Positions 5,095 through 5,119 of a stretch of DNA of 5,119 nucleotides are shown piece by piece. The stretch's first letter is position 1. The number at the start of each line of letters is the position of its first letter. The stretch spans positions 1 to 5,119 of the forward strand of contig JAJZOT010000152.1 of the NCBI GenBank assembly GCA_021847855.1, given 5' to 3'. The stretch comes from Thermoplasmata archaeon (GTDB lineage: Archaea > Thermoplasmatota > Thermoplasmata > Thermoplasmatales > Thermoplasmataceae). The translations under genes and the position numbers were made by a program. The notes beneath the pieces are model-generated. The model was not told the DNA's origin, made no database searches, and was given only the letters and a program-made list of their open reading frames with translations.

Positions 5095-5119
5095 ATGTTC
5101 AAAATTGAAACTAATACTG
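5095..5119 (+). CDS. start of a downstream gene, truncated by the window edge
   Basis: Only eight codons are visible, reading MFKIETNT, so no function can be assigned. The support is positional: the ATG is the expected distance behind a good TATA element and the frame is open to the edge. It does not resemble the start of HMG-CoA synthase as I know it, but eight residues cannot exclude anything. Confidence 0.45.

Noticed and set aside
1..5119. CRISPR arrays, insertion sequences or phage genes
   Set aside because: No regularly spaced repeats, transposase motifs or long inverted repeats were seen on either strand.

Overview
The window looks like chromosomal DNA of a euryarchaeon, most likely of the Thermoplasmatales or a close relative. 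The archaeal signs are a near-complete gene for tRNA (cytidine-56-2'-O)-methyltransferase (aTrm56, an archaea-specific enzyme), a tRNA-Gln of archaeal type (A1-U72 pair, no encoded CCA), and a thiolase-fold/DUF35 gene pair. Promoters are of TATA/BRE type. The first genes of transcripts appear leaderless or nearly so, whereas the internal operon gene has a strong Shine-Dalgarno site. Base composition is moderately A+T-rich with AGA/AGG/ATA codons common. The lineage is inferred from style, not proved.

Layout. 1-1015 (minus): a two-gene operon of an ArsR-like winged-helix protein followed 7 nt later by aTrm56, which runs off the left edge. 1146-1532/1541 (minus): an unrecognised basic protein with a non-ATG start. 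1670-1742 (plus): tRNA-Gln(CTG) with its own promoter. 1833-2312 (plus): an unrecognised, mainly helical acidic protein, convergent with the next gene. 2326-3174 (minus): an atypical short-chain dehydrogenase/epimerase-like protein. 3175-3270: a divergent promoter region with two oppositely facing BRE/TATA elements. 3271-5030 (plus): a translationally coupled pair, a thiolase-fold protein and a DUF35 zinc-ribbon/OB-fold protein. 5095-5119 (plus): the first codons of a further gene behind its own TATA box.

The most interesting point is the thiolase-fold protein. It keeps the family framework and the active-site histidines, but the nucleophilic Cys is Gly89 and the second catalytic Cys (CGHP motif) is Ser359. 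It therefore should not be taken for a working acetyl-CoA acetyltransferase. Paired with a DUF35 partner, it resembles in design the Cys-less thiolase-like aldolases of the Ltp2 type. The adjacent, divergently transcribed SDR-like protein also lacks the usual catalytic Tyr. Whether these three proteins share a pathway is inference. A second theme is promoter geometry: for four genes the TATA core lies 27-29 nt before a possible start codon, which predicts leaderless mRNAs and argues for GTG starts in two of them.
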